Part shown: positions 1-9,702 of the stretch, piece after piece
Position numbering within the stretch: the first letter of the stretch is position 1
How the letters are laid out: every line of letters begins with the position of its first letter
NCBI GenBank assembly: GCA_942491575.1
Contig: CALOBT010000031.1
Span: 1,736,001-1,800,000 of the forward strand
From: CAZHNW01 sp942491575
Lineage (GTDB): Bacteria; Spirochaetota; UBA4802; UBA5550
DNA length: 64,000 nt
Reading direction: 5' to 3'
The notes under the pieces: model-generated
The model's input: only the letters and a program-made list of their open reading frames with translations
The model's database searches: none
What the model was told of the DNA's origin: nothing
Translations under genes and position numbers: made by a program

Positions 1-1
1 A

Positions 2-3000
2 GCCTCGACAGTAATCTCCGGGGGGAATGCCATTTATTCCGGGTACGGTTTTCTTTCAGAGAACCACGAATTTGTTCAGAATATAAAGATCTTTTCCAGC
101 TTTCTTGGAGTAGAACTGATTTTTATGGGGCCGGATCACCGGACAATGAAGCTGATGGGAGACAAAATCAGTGCCAGGAATATTGCCAGGGAAAACGATA
201 TTCCCCTCTTCGAAAGCTCCGAGGCATTGGACGACAGTGATATGGAACAGGTTAAAAGGGAAGCAGAAAGGATCGGTTATCCTGTTATTATAAAACTTAG
301 TTCCGGGGGAGGCGGCAAGGGTATGTATCCGGTTTTCAAAGAATCAGAACTGGAGGAAGCCGTTGCATCAAGCTGTCGTATTGGCAGGGACTTGTATAGC
401 GACAGTACCTTTTATCTGGAAAAGTATATCCAGCACCCGGTCCATGTTGAAGTTCAGATATTTAATGGCAGCGCCATTGGAATAAGAAAATGTGCGGTTC
501 AGCGTCGTAATCAAAAGATTATCGAAGAGAGCGGTCATACATTTCTCGATGATTACATGGCCCTTTCATTTCTTGCCTCCGCAGAAAAACTGGCTGAGGT
601 ATCTGAATACTGTAATGGTTCCGGTGCCGGTACCGTTGAATTTCTCATCGACAGTGATACAGGCAAATTCGGTTTTCTGGAGATGAATACCAGGCTCCAG
701 GTTGAATATGCTGTAACCGACCAGTCCCTGGGTATTGATATCGTAAAGTGGCAGATTCTCTTTTTCGACGGGAGGGAAGGAGAGATCGAAAATCCTGACA
801 ATATCAAGTACCGGACAGATGACAGGGATCATTCCATCGAGTGCAGGATATACGCTGAGGATCCGGAAAACAATTATCTTCCCTCGCCGGGAAAAATCGT
901 GGAGATGGATTTCCCAACTTTTAACGGCATACGGTGTGATTTTGGTTTTGCCAAGGGGGATGCGATTCTTCCCATGTATGATCCCATGATCGGAAAACTC
1001 ATAGCCCACGGTTCAGATCGCAGGGAAGCCCTTATCAGGCTGGAGAGGGCGTTACAGGAACTCTATATCAAGGGAATAAAGACTAATCTGCACCAACTGC
1101 TCAGGATAGTACGTCATCCTGAATTTATAAAAGGTGATTATACCAACAATCTTCTGGAGGAGAGCAGGGAGCTGCTTTTTGATAATGAAGGGGCTTATTC
1201 CCAAAATGATGAGCCGGTTATTTTCGGTGCCTTCTGTGAGTATCTGAGAGAACTTCATGAAAGGGCCCGGGACTTCTCTATTATTGCCAGGCTTGAAGGA
1301 GTGGCAGACTGTCAAACAATAGCATCAGTACCCTCACGGTTCATTGTCCTGTATAACAGTAAAAATTACAGGGTTGAATACCTGCAGGTTTCAATGGACG
1401 ATTTTGTTGTTTTAATTAACGGCCGTGAACGGGGACGAATATCTCTCAATTCATTCAATGACAGGGATGATGATATTGTCCTCGTCTATGAAAATAGATC
1501 CAGAAGGATACGCATGGAGCACCATTCGACATCTTATACATTAAAGATGAGAGATGCCGATAACAAGGTTGATTATTTCAGGATGAACATCTCGCCGGAA
1601 GGGCAAAGCAGCTCTGAGGATATGGGTGTAATCAGGTCTCCTTTCCAGGGAACCTTTGTTTCCTTCGGCAGATACGGATTGTCTAAAGGTGATAATGTAA
1701 AGGCCGGTGAAGCCCTTGTGGTTCTCTCCGCCATGAAAATGGAGACTGTTCTGGAGGCGCCTATCGACGGAACAATTGATTACATAATAGAAGGAGGCAA
1801 TGCCGACAGCTTGATCTTGTCCAGGACTCCGGACGGCAGGATTATGGGGAAAGGCATACAGGATGGCGAGGTACTGATAAAAATAAACGGTGAGGAGAAA
1901 GGCAGGAATAATGTTAAGGAAGTAATTTTTTCCGGGAAGGAGGATCAGGATGATGAATTCACCTCAACCATTGAACTGATCGTGAATGATTTCTCCGAGG
2001 ATATCATATTGAAGGATATCGAAATTCATTTTAATGTCATACTGGAGCTGTTTCTTGCATCTGTTCGAGGCTTTATTCAGGACCGGGGAATTATCAATAA
2101 ACTGGTAACCATTCTGGAATTGCTGCCTCAGGAACAATGGAAGGACCTGATGAATGCTGCCAGGGGAGAGGGAATCACCGATGTGATTTTTCATTACACC
2201 AATATCCGCAGGCTCTTTTCTCCTGTAATCTCAGAGAGCGGTTTCTGTTTTCAGGATGAATTGAATAGATACATAAACAACAGGAACAGCAGCGAGTCAG
2301 ATCAGCCTTCTGAATTCATAGAACTTATGAAGGAACTGATGAAGGCCTATCGGCTTGACGGAGAGAATCCAACCGGCGTAGTGGATTCCATTAAAAGGAA
2401 ACATTTTATTTTTCTCCTTAAACAATCGCACCAGTACTGCATTGAGTTTTGGAAGAGGGTCGGTTCTCAGTTTCATGTAGTAGGGCGTTTGCTTCCGGAT
2501 AAAGACAGAACCATGCTGACACTGAAGCGGCTGCTGCTCCATGCTCAAACGGAATCAGATGATTCGTCATATAAAAGGATTAAAAACTTCCTTGCCCATA
2601 GATATCCCGATAGTTTTACGGAATTTTTTTCCAGGGGATGGATGGAGGTGCCCCGAAACCGGAAGATATCCCAAAAACCCGTCGATGATATATCAATTAT
2701 TTCGGTATCTGCAGGGGATGCATCTGAGGGAGACCAGATACCCGGGAATCTTCATCCGTTATTTCTGGAACGCCTCGAAAAAAAAGTGAAACTGCTGGAG
2801 AATCGGTTTTCGGTAACGAGGCTTGCATCTCCCTTTGAGGACATAATTATCTACAGGTTGGAAAAACCTGACGGGGAGGGGCGTTACGCGGCTTTTTCTT
2901 TTGTGGAACTGGATAACATTGGAGATGCCCGATTGCTGTCGAAAACCCTGAAGCGGGTATCAGCACTGCTTCACGCCTTCAACGGGACTGTTAACGGTGA

Positions 3001-5479
3001 GGAAAACTGGCTGGAAATAATCGTTACAGGAAAGCCCCTTATGTGGGATTATACCGATGGAGAAGCACTGGGGTATGAGTTGCTTCGGGAACAGTGCAGC
3101 GAACTTCTGGGATATTACTATAATGGCTCTCTCTCCTTTGGTATCATTGATGCAGACATCATAAATCCCGGTTCTGTGAGGAGCACCAGGAGAGAAGTAG
3201 CTTTTACTTTTAAAAATGATAAATCTGTTTTTGATATCCTGCAGGAGGACGATGGCGGAAATATATATTGTACCACTACCGGCGGGAAGGAGGCTGACCA
3301 GCAACTCTATGACAGGGGGAAGTGGCCCGTCGATATATGGGCTCGTGAGACCTTTGATCCGGGATCTATGGAAGAGATTACCATCGCATCCATAGATGAC
3401 AATGTTGAAAATGTAAAGGTGGGAGCAAGAATTTACACCGGGACTATTCAGGGAGGGGAATCCCTTTTCTATATGAAGGATTTTAGAATAAGGGGAGGTT
3501 CCACGGGAGATCTGGAGGGAAGGAAATATGTCGCTGCAGCATATCTTGCTTATATGAGAGGGCTCCCCCTTTTTGTGTGGAATGACAGCGCCGGTGCCAA
3601 TATAAAGGAGGGAGTGGTTTCTCTCAATCGGGGAGCGGAGGGATTTATGATGAACTCTTTTCTTTCCGGCAATAGCAATTTTAATAAATTTCTTCAATAC
3701 AGGAACAGTATTCCAGATCCGCTGCTTCGCAGTCTTTTCTGTGAGATTGATGAGAGTTTTTCATTAGGACACGATACTGTAAAGAGGAGGGGGCGGTCAA
3801 TGCTGGTGGCGGTGGGAATCGGTGCATCCGCCGGCCTTGATGTTTACGGTTCGAGTCAGGCAACCATTCAGATCCTCCTGGACTCTGAGAATTCCTACCG
3901 GGTGCTCACCGGATCAAATGTTATCAGGTCTGTCATGGGTGAAAAGATATCCAATTATGATATAGGGGGTGCCAGTGTCCTGGGGAAATGGGCCGGCATC
4001 GTTGACATTGTTGCCTGTGATAAAATTGATATGATCAGAAACATTCACCGTATAAGGAGATTCTTTCAGCCGAAGGTTCAGGGAACTGTTGTAGCCAAAC
4101 AAGGGGCTCAGGAAAAACACGATTATACCGATTCCCCTTCCGTTATGTTTCAAGAATCTATAGTGGAAGAGAACGTAGACCATGGTGAGTACTGGCTTTT
4201 CAGAGAAAATTACTATGGGGCTAATTCAATCATTGCCGGTTTTGCCTCCCTTGGGGGCAGCAGGGTCCTTGTTATGGGACCCAGGACAGATAACGGTCTT
4301 GTTACATCTGCCGCCATTACCAAATCGCGTGAACTTCTCAGGATGGCACAGCGGACAGATTCACACCAATTACTGGTCTTTGGAAAAAAATGGTACCGAA
4401 TCAGGGGGAGTTATGAAAATGCAAGTATGCGGAGTCGTATGGATTTCATCAGGACCGTAAATGACAGGAAGGGGGTAAGGATACATGTCATTACTGATAT
4501 TGAGGGGCTTAAAGCAGTTGAGATTAACAGTTATGCAGATGCGATAATTTTTATCAAAAAACCTGGTATCAGTGATCTTGATCTCTCCTTTGCCAGGAAA
4601 AATGCCACTTTTATTACAGAGTCATTTCCGGAGGCCTTTGAACTTGCCCGTTGTTTTATTCATCTTTTGGATAAGAAAATTGCCGGACCAGGTAAAGCTA
4701 CCGGTAATTTGCCCTCTATTTCTGATAATGCATCGGAGCCCTATGACATTGTAGAGTCGGTAATTGAACATGTCTTTGATGAGGATTCATTTATGGAGAT
4801 GTACAATTGCTTGAATGATCCAGTTTCCGGGCCCAGCCTTGTCACTGGTCTGGCCCGGTTGAAGGGTGAGACTGTGGGCATAATTGCGGACCAGCCCCTC
4901 ATAAAGGGGGGCGGAGCCGACTCAGCAGGGACTGAAAAGTTCAGAATTTTCATGGAATTTCTTGAAAGCAAGGGGATTCCCCTGGTGATGCTTTCCAACT
5001 CCTCAGGTTTTGTTCCGGGATCAAAGGAGGAGCGTTTCAGGATCCAGGCCATTGGCGCTGAATCCCTTGATGTCAATGTACTGAGCACTATACCGGTGGT
5101 TTCAGTGGTGCTTAACCAGAACTACGGCGGAAGATTGATACATGCATTTAATAAATACCTGCGTCCGGGCATTGTTTATCTTGCCCTGGAGAAGGCAGTG
5201 ATGGCGGTCATCGGTTCCACCGCAGCCTTCGATTTGCTCAAAGGGAGTGAATACTCACGGTTTTTGAAGGAAGGAAAACAGGATGAGGCCGACGTCCTCT
5301 ACAGGGATTTTATATCAACATTCATGGAAAAATCCAGAGCAGACAATGATGCCTTTAAAAGTGGTGTTATTGACTGGATAATTGAGGATATAACCGGGTT
5401 GAGAGATCATCTTGTAAAGGGGCTGACACGTGCAAGAGAACGATGCAGTGAGGCCTTTGGTCCCGGGAACTGTGATTGA
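2..5479 (+). CDS. single-chain multidomain acyl-CoA (acetyl-CoA-type) carboxylase, 5' partial
   Basis: Biotin-dependent carboxylase carrying all functional parts on one chain; it would carboxylate an acyl-CoA (acetyl-CoA is the default guess) in the cytoplasm. The frame is open from base 2, and the codons before the first ATG (125) already encode biotin carboxylase sequence (SGYGFLSENHEF, then FMGPDH), so the gene begins upstream of the window. Of 1825 visible residues: about 1-490 are an ATP-grasp biotin carboxylase (SSGGGGKGMY glycine loop, EMNTRLQVEY, ECRIYAEDP). Near 579 is the biotinylation lysine in SAMKMET. About 620-1110 is a long linker I do not recognise. About 1110-1820 are the two carboxyltransferase halves (GGSTGDLEGRKY; GGGADSAGTEK; NYGGRLIHAFNKY). 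The order BC-BCCP-central-CT matches eukaryote-type acetyl-CoA carboxylase rather than separate bacterial AccABCD subunits. The substrate is inferred. bioY follows 116 bases downstream. Confidence 0.9.
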   Translation, partial: ASTVISGGNAIYSGYGFLSENHEFVQNIKIFSSFLGVELIFMGPDHRTMKLMGDKISARNIARENDIPLFESSEALDDSDMEQVKREAERIGYPVIIKLSSGGGGKGMYPVFKESELEEAVASSCRIGRDLYSDSTFYLEKYIQHPVHVEVQIFNGSAIGIRKCAVQRRNQKIIEESGHTFLDDYMALSFLASAEKLAEVSEYCNGSGAGTVEFLIDSDTGKFGFLEMNTRLQVEYAVTDQSLGIDIVKWQILFFDGREGEIENPDNIKYRTDDRDHSIECRIYAEDPENNYLPSPGKIVEMDFPTFNGIRCDFGFAKGDAILPMYDPMIGKLIAHGSDRREALIRLERALQELYIKGIKTNLHQLLRIVRHPEFIKGDYTNNLLEESRELLFDNEGAYSQNDEPVIFGAFCEYLRELHERARDFSIIARLEGVADCQTIASVPSRFIVLYNSKNYRVEYLQVSMDDFVVLINGRERGRISLNSFNDRDDDIVLVYENRSRRIRMEHHSTSYTLKMRDADNKVDYFRMNISPEGQSSSEDMGVIRSPFQGTFVSFGRYGLSKGDNVKAGEALVVLSAMKMETVLEAPIDGTIDYIIEGGNADSLILSRTPDGRIMGKGIQDGEVLIKINGEEKGRNNVKEVIFSGKEDQDDEFTSTIELIVNDFSEDIILKDIEIHFNVILELFLASVRGFIQDRGIINKLVTILELLPQEQWKDLMNAARGEGITDVIFHYTNIRRLFSPVISESGFCFQDELNRYINNRNSSESDQPSEFIELMKELMKAYRLDGENPTGVVDSIKRKHFIFLLKQSHQYCIEFWKRVGSQFHVVGRLLPDKDRTMLTLKRLLLHAQTESDDSSYKRIKNFLAHRYPDSFTEFFSRGWMEVPRNRKISQKPVDDISIISVSAGDASEGDQIPGNLHPLFLERLEKKVKLLENRFSVTRLASPFEDIIIYRLEKPDGEGRYAAFSFVELDNIGDARLLSKTLKRVSALLHAFNGTVNGEENWLEIIVTGKPLMWDYTDGEALGYELLREQCSELLGYYYNGSLSFGIIDADIINPGSVRSTRREVAFTFKNDKSVFDILQEDDGGNIYCTTTGGKEADQQLYDRGKWPVDIWARETFDPGSMEEITIASIDDNVENVKVGARIYTGTIQGGESLFYMKDFRIRGGSTGDLEGRKYVAAAYLAYMRGLPLFVWNDSAGANIKEGVVSLNRGAEGFMMNSFLSGNSNFNKFLQYRNSIPDPLLRSLFCEIDESFSLGHDTVKRRGRSMLVAVGIGASAGLDVYGSSQATIQILLDSENSYRVLTGSNVIRSVMGEKISNYDIGGASVLGKWAGIVDIVACDKIDMIRNIHRIRRFFQPKVQGTVVAKQGAQEKHDYTDSPSVMFQESIVEENVDHGEYWLFRENYYGANSIIAGFASLGGSRVLVMGPRTDNGLVTSAAITKSRELLRMAQRTDSHQLLVFGKKWYRIRGSYENASMRSRMDFIRTVNDRKGVRIHVITDIEGLKAVEINSYADAIIFIKKPGISDLDLSFARKNATFITESFPEAFELARCFIHLLDKKIAGPGKATGNLPSISDNASEPYDIVESVIEHVFDEDSFMEMYNCLNDPVSGPSLVTGLARLKGETVGIIADQPLIKGGGADSAGTEKFRIFMEFLESKGIPLVMLSNSSGFVPGSKEERFRIQAIGAESLDVNVLSTIPVVSVVLNQNYGGRLIHAFNKYLRPGIVYLALEKAVMAVIGSTAAFDLLKGSEYSRFLKEGKQDEADVLYRDFISTFMEKSRADNDAFKSGVIDWIIEDITGLRDHLVKGLTRARERCSEAFGPGNCD

Positions 5480-5595
5480 AAATTTCAACAGAGGAGCCTC
5501 AAATTGGAAAAGATGAACACAGGTGAAAGTGTGATTCAATTTTTAAAAGACTAACTTTTACATGAATGAATTGAAAATTAATCGGAGTATTGAAT

Positions 5596-6225
5596 ATGGA
5601 AGTTACCTTAGTACATAAAAAATATCAAACGGCACTGCATTCCTTTCACCATTGGAGGTATCATGCAGATGCTGCGAGTAAAATAGTTCTGACTATTCTT
5701 ATGGCCTGCATGACCGGTCTGTTGGCTCAGTTCAGTTTCTATATTCCCTGGACACCGGTACCGGTAACAGGGCAGACTTTTGCTGTCCTTGTAAGCGGTG
5801 CTGTTCTGGGGCGATGGGGAGCAGTAAGCCAGTTTATTTATCTCATGGCAGGTATGAGCGGTGTGGCCTGGTTTGCGGGACAGAAGGGCGGGGCAGCTGT
5901 ATTGCTGGGCCCCACCGGCGGCTATCTCCTGGGCTTCATGGGGGCTGCATGGTTTGTAGGTGTTATGGTTGACCGGTCGTCGAGGATGAGAAAATTTTTG
6001 CCTCTGCATTTAATCATGATTACGGCAAATTTTTTCATTATATACGGATGTGGATTGATATACCTATACATCTGGTTGGGGATGGTAAAAGGAAGTTTTC
6101 CTGACGTGATGACTCTTCTGAACATGGGGGCTATGCCTTTTATCCCCGGGGATATTATCAAGATGACGGCCACCGCTCTTTTTACCTATGCCATTGTGCC
6201 GCGAGAAGATTATGCCGGGAAGTGA
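5596..6225 (+). CDS. bioY: biotin transporter BioY (ECF S-component)
   Basis: 209-residue integral membrane protein for biotin uptake, the substrate-binding S component of an energy-coupling-factor transporter, or a solitary BioY. The family pattern is visible in WTPVPVTGQTFAVL near residue 50, in LGPTGGYLLGF near 115, and in the C-terminal FIPGDIIKM. About six hydrophobic helices are apparent. I chose ATG 5596 because GGAG at 5584-5587 lies eight bases upstream; the in-frame TTG at 5590 is too close to that site. No ATPase or EcfT gene is adjacent, so the energising module must be elsewhere or absent. It lies just downstream of a biotin-dependent carboxylase, which fits a shared need for biotin. 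Confidence 0.9.
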   Translation: MEVTLVHKKYQTALHSFHHWRYHADAASKIVLTILMACMTGLLAQFSFYIPWTPVPVTGQTFAVLVSGAVLGRWGAVSQFIYLMAGMSGVAWFAGQKGGAAVLLGPTGGYLLGFMGAAWFVGVMVDRSSRMRKFLPLHLIMITANFFIIYGCGLIYLYIWLGMVKGSFPDVMTLLNMGAMPFIPGDIIKMTATALFTYAIVPREDYAGK

Positions 6226-6344
6226 CCGGCAACCAGTGTTCAATGACTATTCTTCAATGGATTATCAAAACAAGTCATTGTGAGTCCCGATTGAATCGCC
6301 GTTACTGGTAATCCAAACACTAAAGTTAATTATTTAAGGATGAG

Positions 6345-7139
6345 ATGAACATGAAATTTGTGAAAAATTTGAAAATAATAATATCTTTACTTTTGATATC
6401 TATATCAGTCGCTGCAAAAGCAGGTTCTGTCCCTGATACGGGAAGAACATGGACATATTTTTATATAGAGAATAAGCTGACTCCACAATGGTCGGTTGTT
6501 CTGATGCCGGGACATAAATATGAATTTGTCCGGGATGATAATAAGAATACTATTGATACTTTTGTTTATGAATTATTTGTGGGGCCGCAGTATACCTGGA
6601 GATGGGAAAATATCATAGTGAAGTTGCCGGTCTGGTATTATTACGTGGGTATGCCTGTGAAGTCTGCGAATGATTACTATGCCACTCACAATGTCTCCCT
6701 TGTTCCAAAGGTGACATACAGCCTGGGGGACTGGAGTTTCTCCTTCAGACTGTTTGTGTACAATACTTTTTATGCCAGTTATTATAGTTCAGATGAAGAG
6801 AGAAGGGGGTATTCTCTCATGACTACCGAAATGCTGGAGATTAAATACAGAATTAATAAATTTGTCTCCCTCCTTGTTGCGGATGAAATCTTTACCGGCA
6901 TAATAGAGGATTCAGGAGCCGAAGCCACATCGGGTATTGCCTTCATGCGGAAGGGTTTCCTGAAAAATAAATTTTATACCGGAGCCTCCTTCCGCTTAAT
7001 GAATAATCTCTATCTGAAACTGCAGTATCTCTGCGAAACAAATTATGATAAAGGCGGAGATCTTCTCAACAGAAATCATTATATTTATTCTGTTTTTTCA
7101 TTTATTGTTGATTTTCAGGAAATGATGAGACGCTCCTGA
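6345..7139 (+). CDS. secreted outer-membrane beta-barrel-like protein, unknown function
   Basis: 264 residues. The first 26 or so (KNLKIIISLLLISISVAAKA) form a signal peptide ending in an AxA-type site. The rest is rich in aromatic residues and alternating polar/hydrophobic stretches (WTYFYIENKLTPQWSVVL, YTWRWENIIVKLPVWYYY) and ends with a hydrophobic strand, the look of an outer-membrane barrel. I do not recognise the family. AAGGA at 6336-6340 can serve either ATG 6345 or ATG 6351, so the exact start is uncertain by two codons. It is flanked by bioY and the nfn genes with gaps of 119 and 73 bases, and no functional link is evident. Confidence 0.6.
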   Translation: MNMKFVKNLKIIISLLLISISVAAKAGSVPDTGRTWTYFYIENKLTPQWSVVLMPGHKYEFVRDDNKNTIDTFVYELFVGPQYTWRWENIIVKLPVWYYYVGMPVKSANDYYATHNVSLVPKVTYSLGDWSFSFRLFVYNTFYASYYSSDEERRGYSLMTTEMLEIKYRINKFVSLLVADEIFTGIIEDSGAEATSGIAFMRKGFLKNKFYTGASFRLMNNLYLKLQYLCETNYDKGGDLLNRNHYIYSVFSFIVDFQEMMRRS

Positions 7140-7212
7140 GTTGGATATTTGAGAAAATGGATTGTTGGTTGATAATTGCTATTTTTTTAATATATACGCT
7201 GCAGAGGCATAA

Positions 7213-8058
7213 ATGCATAAAATACATTTAAACGAACAAAAAAGTGAAAAGGTTTTTGAAATGGTTGTTGAGGCTCCCTATGTTGCTCAACATAGAAAAG
7301 CGGGCCAGTTTATTATTTTGAGAATAGACGAGTATGGTGAACGAATCCCTTTGACAATCGTAGGTTCCGATAAAACGGCCGGCACTATTACAATTTACTA
7401 TCTTGTAGTTGGTCGAAGTACTGCAAAACTTTCAGAAAAAAATTCAGGTGATACTATACTTGATATAGCTGGTCCTCTGGGGCAACCCTCGGATCTTAAA
7501 TTTTACGGGACTGCTGTTTGTATTGGAGGGGGTATAGGAATCGCCCCCATCTATCCAATAGCTGAGGTACTGAAAAAAACAGGTAACAGGGTAATTGTAA
7601 TTATCGGCGGCAGGGAAAAGAATTCATTGTTGCTTGAAGAGAAATTTCAGGAGGTTTGCGATGAATTAATAATTTGCACAGACGATGGATCCTCCGGTCG
7701 AAAGGGATTTGTTACTGAGGCACTCAATGATCTTATGACCAAAGAAACTCCTGATTTTGTAGTTGCAGTAGGTCCGGTACCAATGATGAAGGCTGTTAGT
7801 GACGAAACACGGAAAAATGAAATTAAAACTGTAGTAAGCCTGAACCCGATCATGGTCGATGGAACCGGTATGTGCGGTGGGTGCAGGATTAGTGTAGGGG
7901 GAGAGATAAAATTTACATGTGTTGATGGTCCGGAGTTCGATGGCCATAAAGTTAACTTCACGGAACTTATGTCCCGGCAAAGGATTTATAAAAAGGAAGA
8001 AGAATATTCTGCAGAATATCATAAATGTAAACTTGATGGAGCTGCGCAGCATGGCTGA
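7213..8058 (+). CDS. nfnA: NfnA-like NADH-dependent ferredoxin:NADP+ oxidoreductase, small flavoprotein subunit
   Basis: 281-residue subunit of the cytoplasmic electron-bifurcating transhydrogenase that couples NADPH oxidation to reduction of NAD+ and ferredoxin, or the reverse. It has the ferredoxin-NADP reductase fold: a flavin-binding barrel (RIPLTI near residue 39), a nucleotide domain with GGGIGIAPIYPIAEVL near 100, and a C-terminal [2Fe-2S] site built from MCGGCRIS near 220 and a further cysteine in FTCVDGPEFDGH. This is the subfamily also called sulfide dehydrogenase beta subunit. The stop overlaps the nfnB start by eight bases, which indicates translational coupling. It could alternatively be annotated as a dihydroorotate dehydrogenase electron-transfer-like subunit, but the partner gene settles the assignment. 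Confidence 0.88.
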   Translation: MHKIHLNEQKSEKVFEMVVEAPYVAQHRKAGQFIILRIDEYGERIPLTIVGSDKTAGTITIYYLVVGRSTAKLSEKNSGDTILDIAGPLGQPSDLKFYGTAVCIGGGIGIAPIYPIAEVLKKTGNRVIVIIGGREKNSLLLEEKFQEVCDELIICTDDGSSGRKGFVTEALNDLMTKETPDFVVAVGPVPMMKAVSDETRKNEIKTVVSLNPIMVDGTGMCGGCRISVGGEIKFTCVDGPEFDGHKVNFTELMSRQRIYKKEEEYSAEYHKCKLDGAAQHG

Positions 8059-9445
8059 AATAACAACACGGCAGGCAATGCCGCAACAGAAACCTGAAAA
8101 AAGAAAATATAACTTTAGCGAAGTATCTCTTGGATACGATGAAGCCACCGCCCGTATCGAAGCTTCAAGGTGTCTGCAGTGTAAAAATCCTGACTGTGTC
8201 GGAGGATGCCCGGTAAAAATAGATATTCCCCGTTTTCTAAAAAGCATTGAAGAGGGGAAGTTTCTCGAAGCTATATCTGTTATCAAGGAGGCCAATTCTT
8301 TGCCTGCAGTATGCGGAAGAGTGTGCCCTCAGGAGAATCAGTGTGAGGCTCAGTGTATACTGGGGAAAAAACATGAAGCAGTAGCAATCGGTCGTCTTGA
8401 GATGTTTGCAGCGGATTATGAGCGTGTAAAAGTAAATCTCCCGGAAAAACATCTGTCTGAATTTAAAAGCGGTCGTATAGCTGTTATCGGTGCCGGGCCT
8501 GCTGGTCTATCTGCATCTGGAGATTTGGCTCGCCAGGGCTATGATGTGACGGTTTTCGAAGGGCTTCATTGGCCGGGTGGTGTATTGACATACGGGATTC
8601 CTGAATTTCGACTCCCTAAGAATATTGTTGATTACGAAATAGAATGCCTGAAAAAAACCGGAGTTAAAATTGTCACAAATCGGGTTATAGGGATTTCTGA
8701 ATCTATTGATGACCTCTTTGAAGCCGGTTATGATGCCATATTCATAAGTAGTGGTGCAGGGCTGCCGTTATTCCTGAATTTAGAAGGGGAGAACTTAAGG
8801 GGAGTCTACAGCGCTAACGAGTATCTTACTCGAATCAATCTCATGAAGGCCTACCGTTTTCCGGAGTACGACACTCCAGTAATAAAGGGAAAGCGTATCG
8901 GAGTTATTGGGGGAGGCAATGTGGCGATGGACGCTGCCCGATGCGCAATCAGACTTGATAGTAAAGAGGTCCATCTGATTTATCGCCGTTCCCTTGAGGA
9001 AATACCTGCCAGAGCAGAAGAAGTACATCACGCTATGGAAGAAGGAGTAAATTTTAATATTTTATCAAATCCTCTAAGATTTCTTGGTGATGAGGATGGT
9101 AATCTTATTGCTGTAGAATGTCAGGGAATGGCCCTGGGAGAACCTGATGGCTCAGGTCGACGTCGTCCTGAACCTGTTGAAGGTTCTGAATTTATCATGG
9201 ACATTGATGTCGCTATAGTAGCCATTGGTAATTCTCCAAATCCAATAATTCAACGTTCGTCTCCCGATATTAGGACAACGAAAACCGGCACTATTGTTGT
9301 AGATGAGGATTTTAGAACTGTTAAGCAAGGTGTATTTGCCGGAGGAGATATTGTCTCAGGCGCCGCTACAGTGATCGAAGCCATGGGGGCCGGCAGAAAG
9401 GCAGCTAAGTCTATCAGTAGATATCTCAATGAACGGTTAGCTTAA
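8051..9445 (+). CDS. nfnB: NfnB-like subunit (glutamate synthase small-subunit family, homotetrameric GltA)
   Basis: 464-residue iron-sulfur flavoprotein partner of the preceding gene. N-terminal cysteine clusters for two [4Fe-4S] centres are visible (CLQCKNPDCVGGCPV near residue 37; CGRVCPQENQCEAQC near 90). They are followed by an FAD dinucleotide fold (GAGPAGLSASG near 145), an NAD(P) fold (GGGNVAMDAARC near 290) and the C-terminal GGDIVSGAATVIEAM. I chose ATG 8051 because it gives the usual family length and has GGAG nine bases upstream. Upstream in-frame ATGs at 7919 and 8036 lie deep inside nfnA. In Nfn, this subunit bifurcates electrons between ferredoxin and NAD+; glutamate synthase activity would need a large subunit, and none is adjacent. 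Confidence 0.88.
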   Translation: MAEITTRQAMPQQKPEKRKYNFSEVSLGYDEATARIEASRCLQCKNPDCVGGCPVKIDIPRFLKSIEEGKFLEAISVIKEANSLPAVCGRVCPQENQCEAQCILGKKHEAVAIGRLEMFAADYERVKVNLPEKHLSEFKSGRIAVIGAGPAGLSASGDLARQGYDVTVFEGLHWPGGVLTYGIPEFRLPKNIVDYEIECLKKTGVKIVTNRVIGISESIDDLFEAGYDAIFISSGAGLPLFLNLEGENLRGVYSANEYLTRINLMKAYRFPEYDTPVIKGKRIGVIGGGNVAMDAARCAIRLDSKEVHLIYRRSLEEIPARAEEVHHAMEEGVNFNILSNPLRFLGDEDGNLIAVECQGMALGEPDGSGRRRPEPVEGSEFIMDIDVAIVAIGNSPNPIIQRSSPDIRTTKTGTIVVDEDFRTVKQGVFAGGDIVSGAATVIEAMGAGRKAAKSISRYLNERLA

Positions 9446-9702
9446 CGTCTTTTCATCTCCTTTTTTGATATGTCCGAAATGTTTTATCGCCTCTTTATGT
9501 TATGGCATGTATATAACTGAGGAGGCTATAACAGAGTTTTTCTTTCATAAACAAGTTCAAATAGAGGCAATTGTTGATAAAGAGTAATTTAATTGTGTTA
9601 TAACTTTCAATTGAACTGAATTATTTTGACGATCCGTAAATCAGACATTACTTTTATGTTAGACGGGATGTCTCTCGAAAGCAAGCGAGATGATTGAGAA
9701 TA

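Noticed and set aside
5504..5554. 16-codon frame with GAGGAG before a TTG, between the carboxylase and bioY
   Set aside because: Could be a leader peptide, but the length and lack of any regulatory codon run or attenuator make chance more likely.
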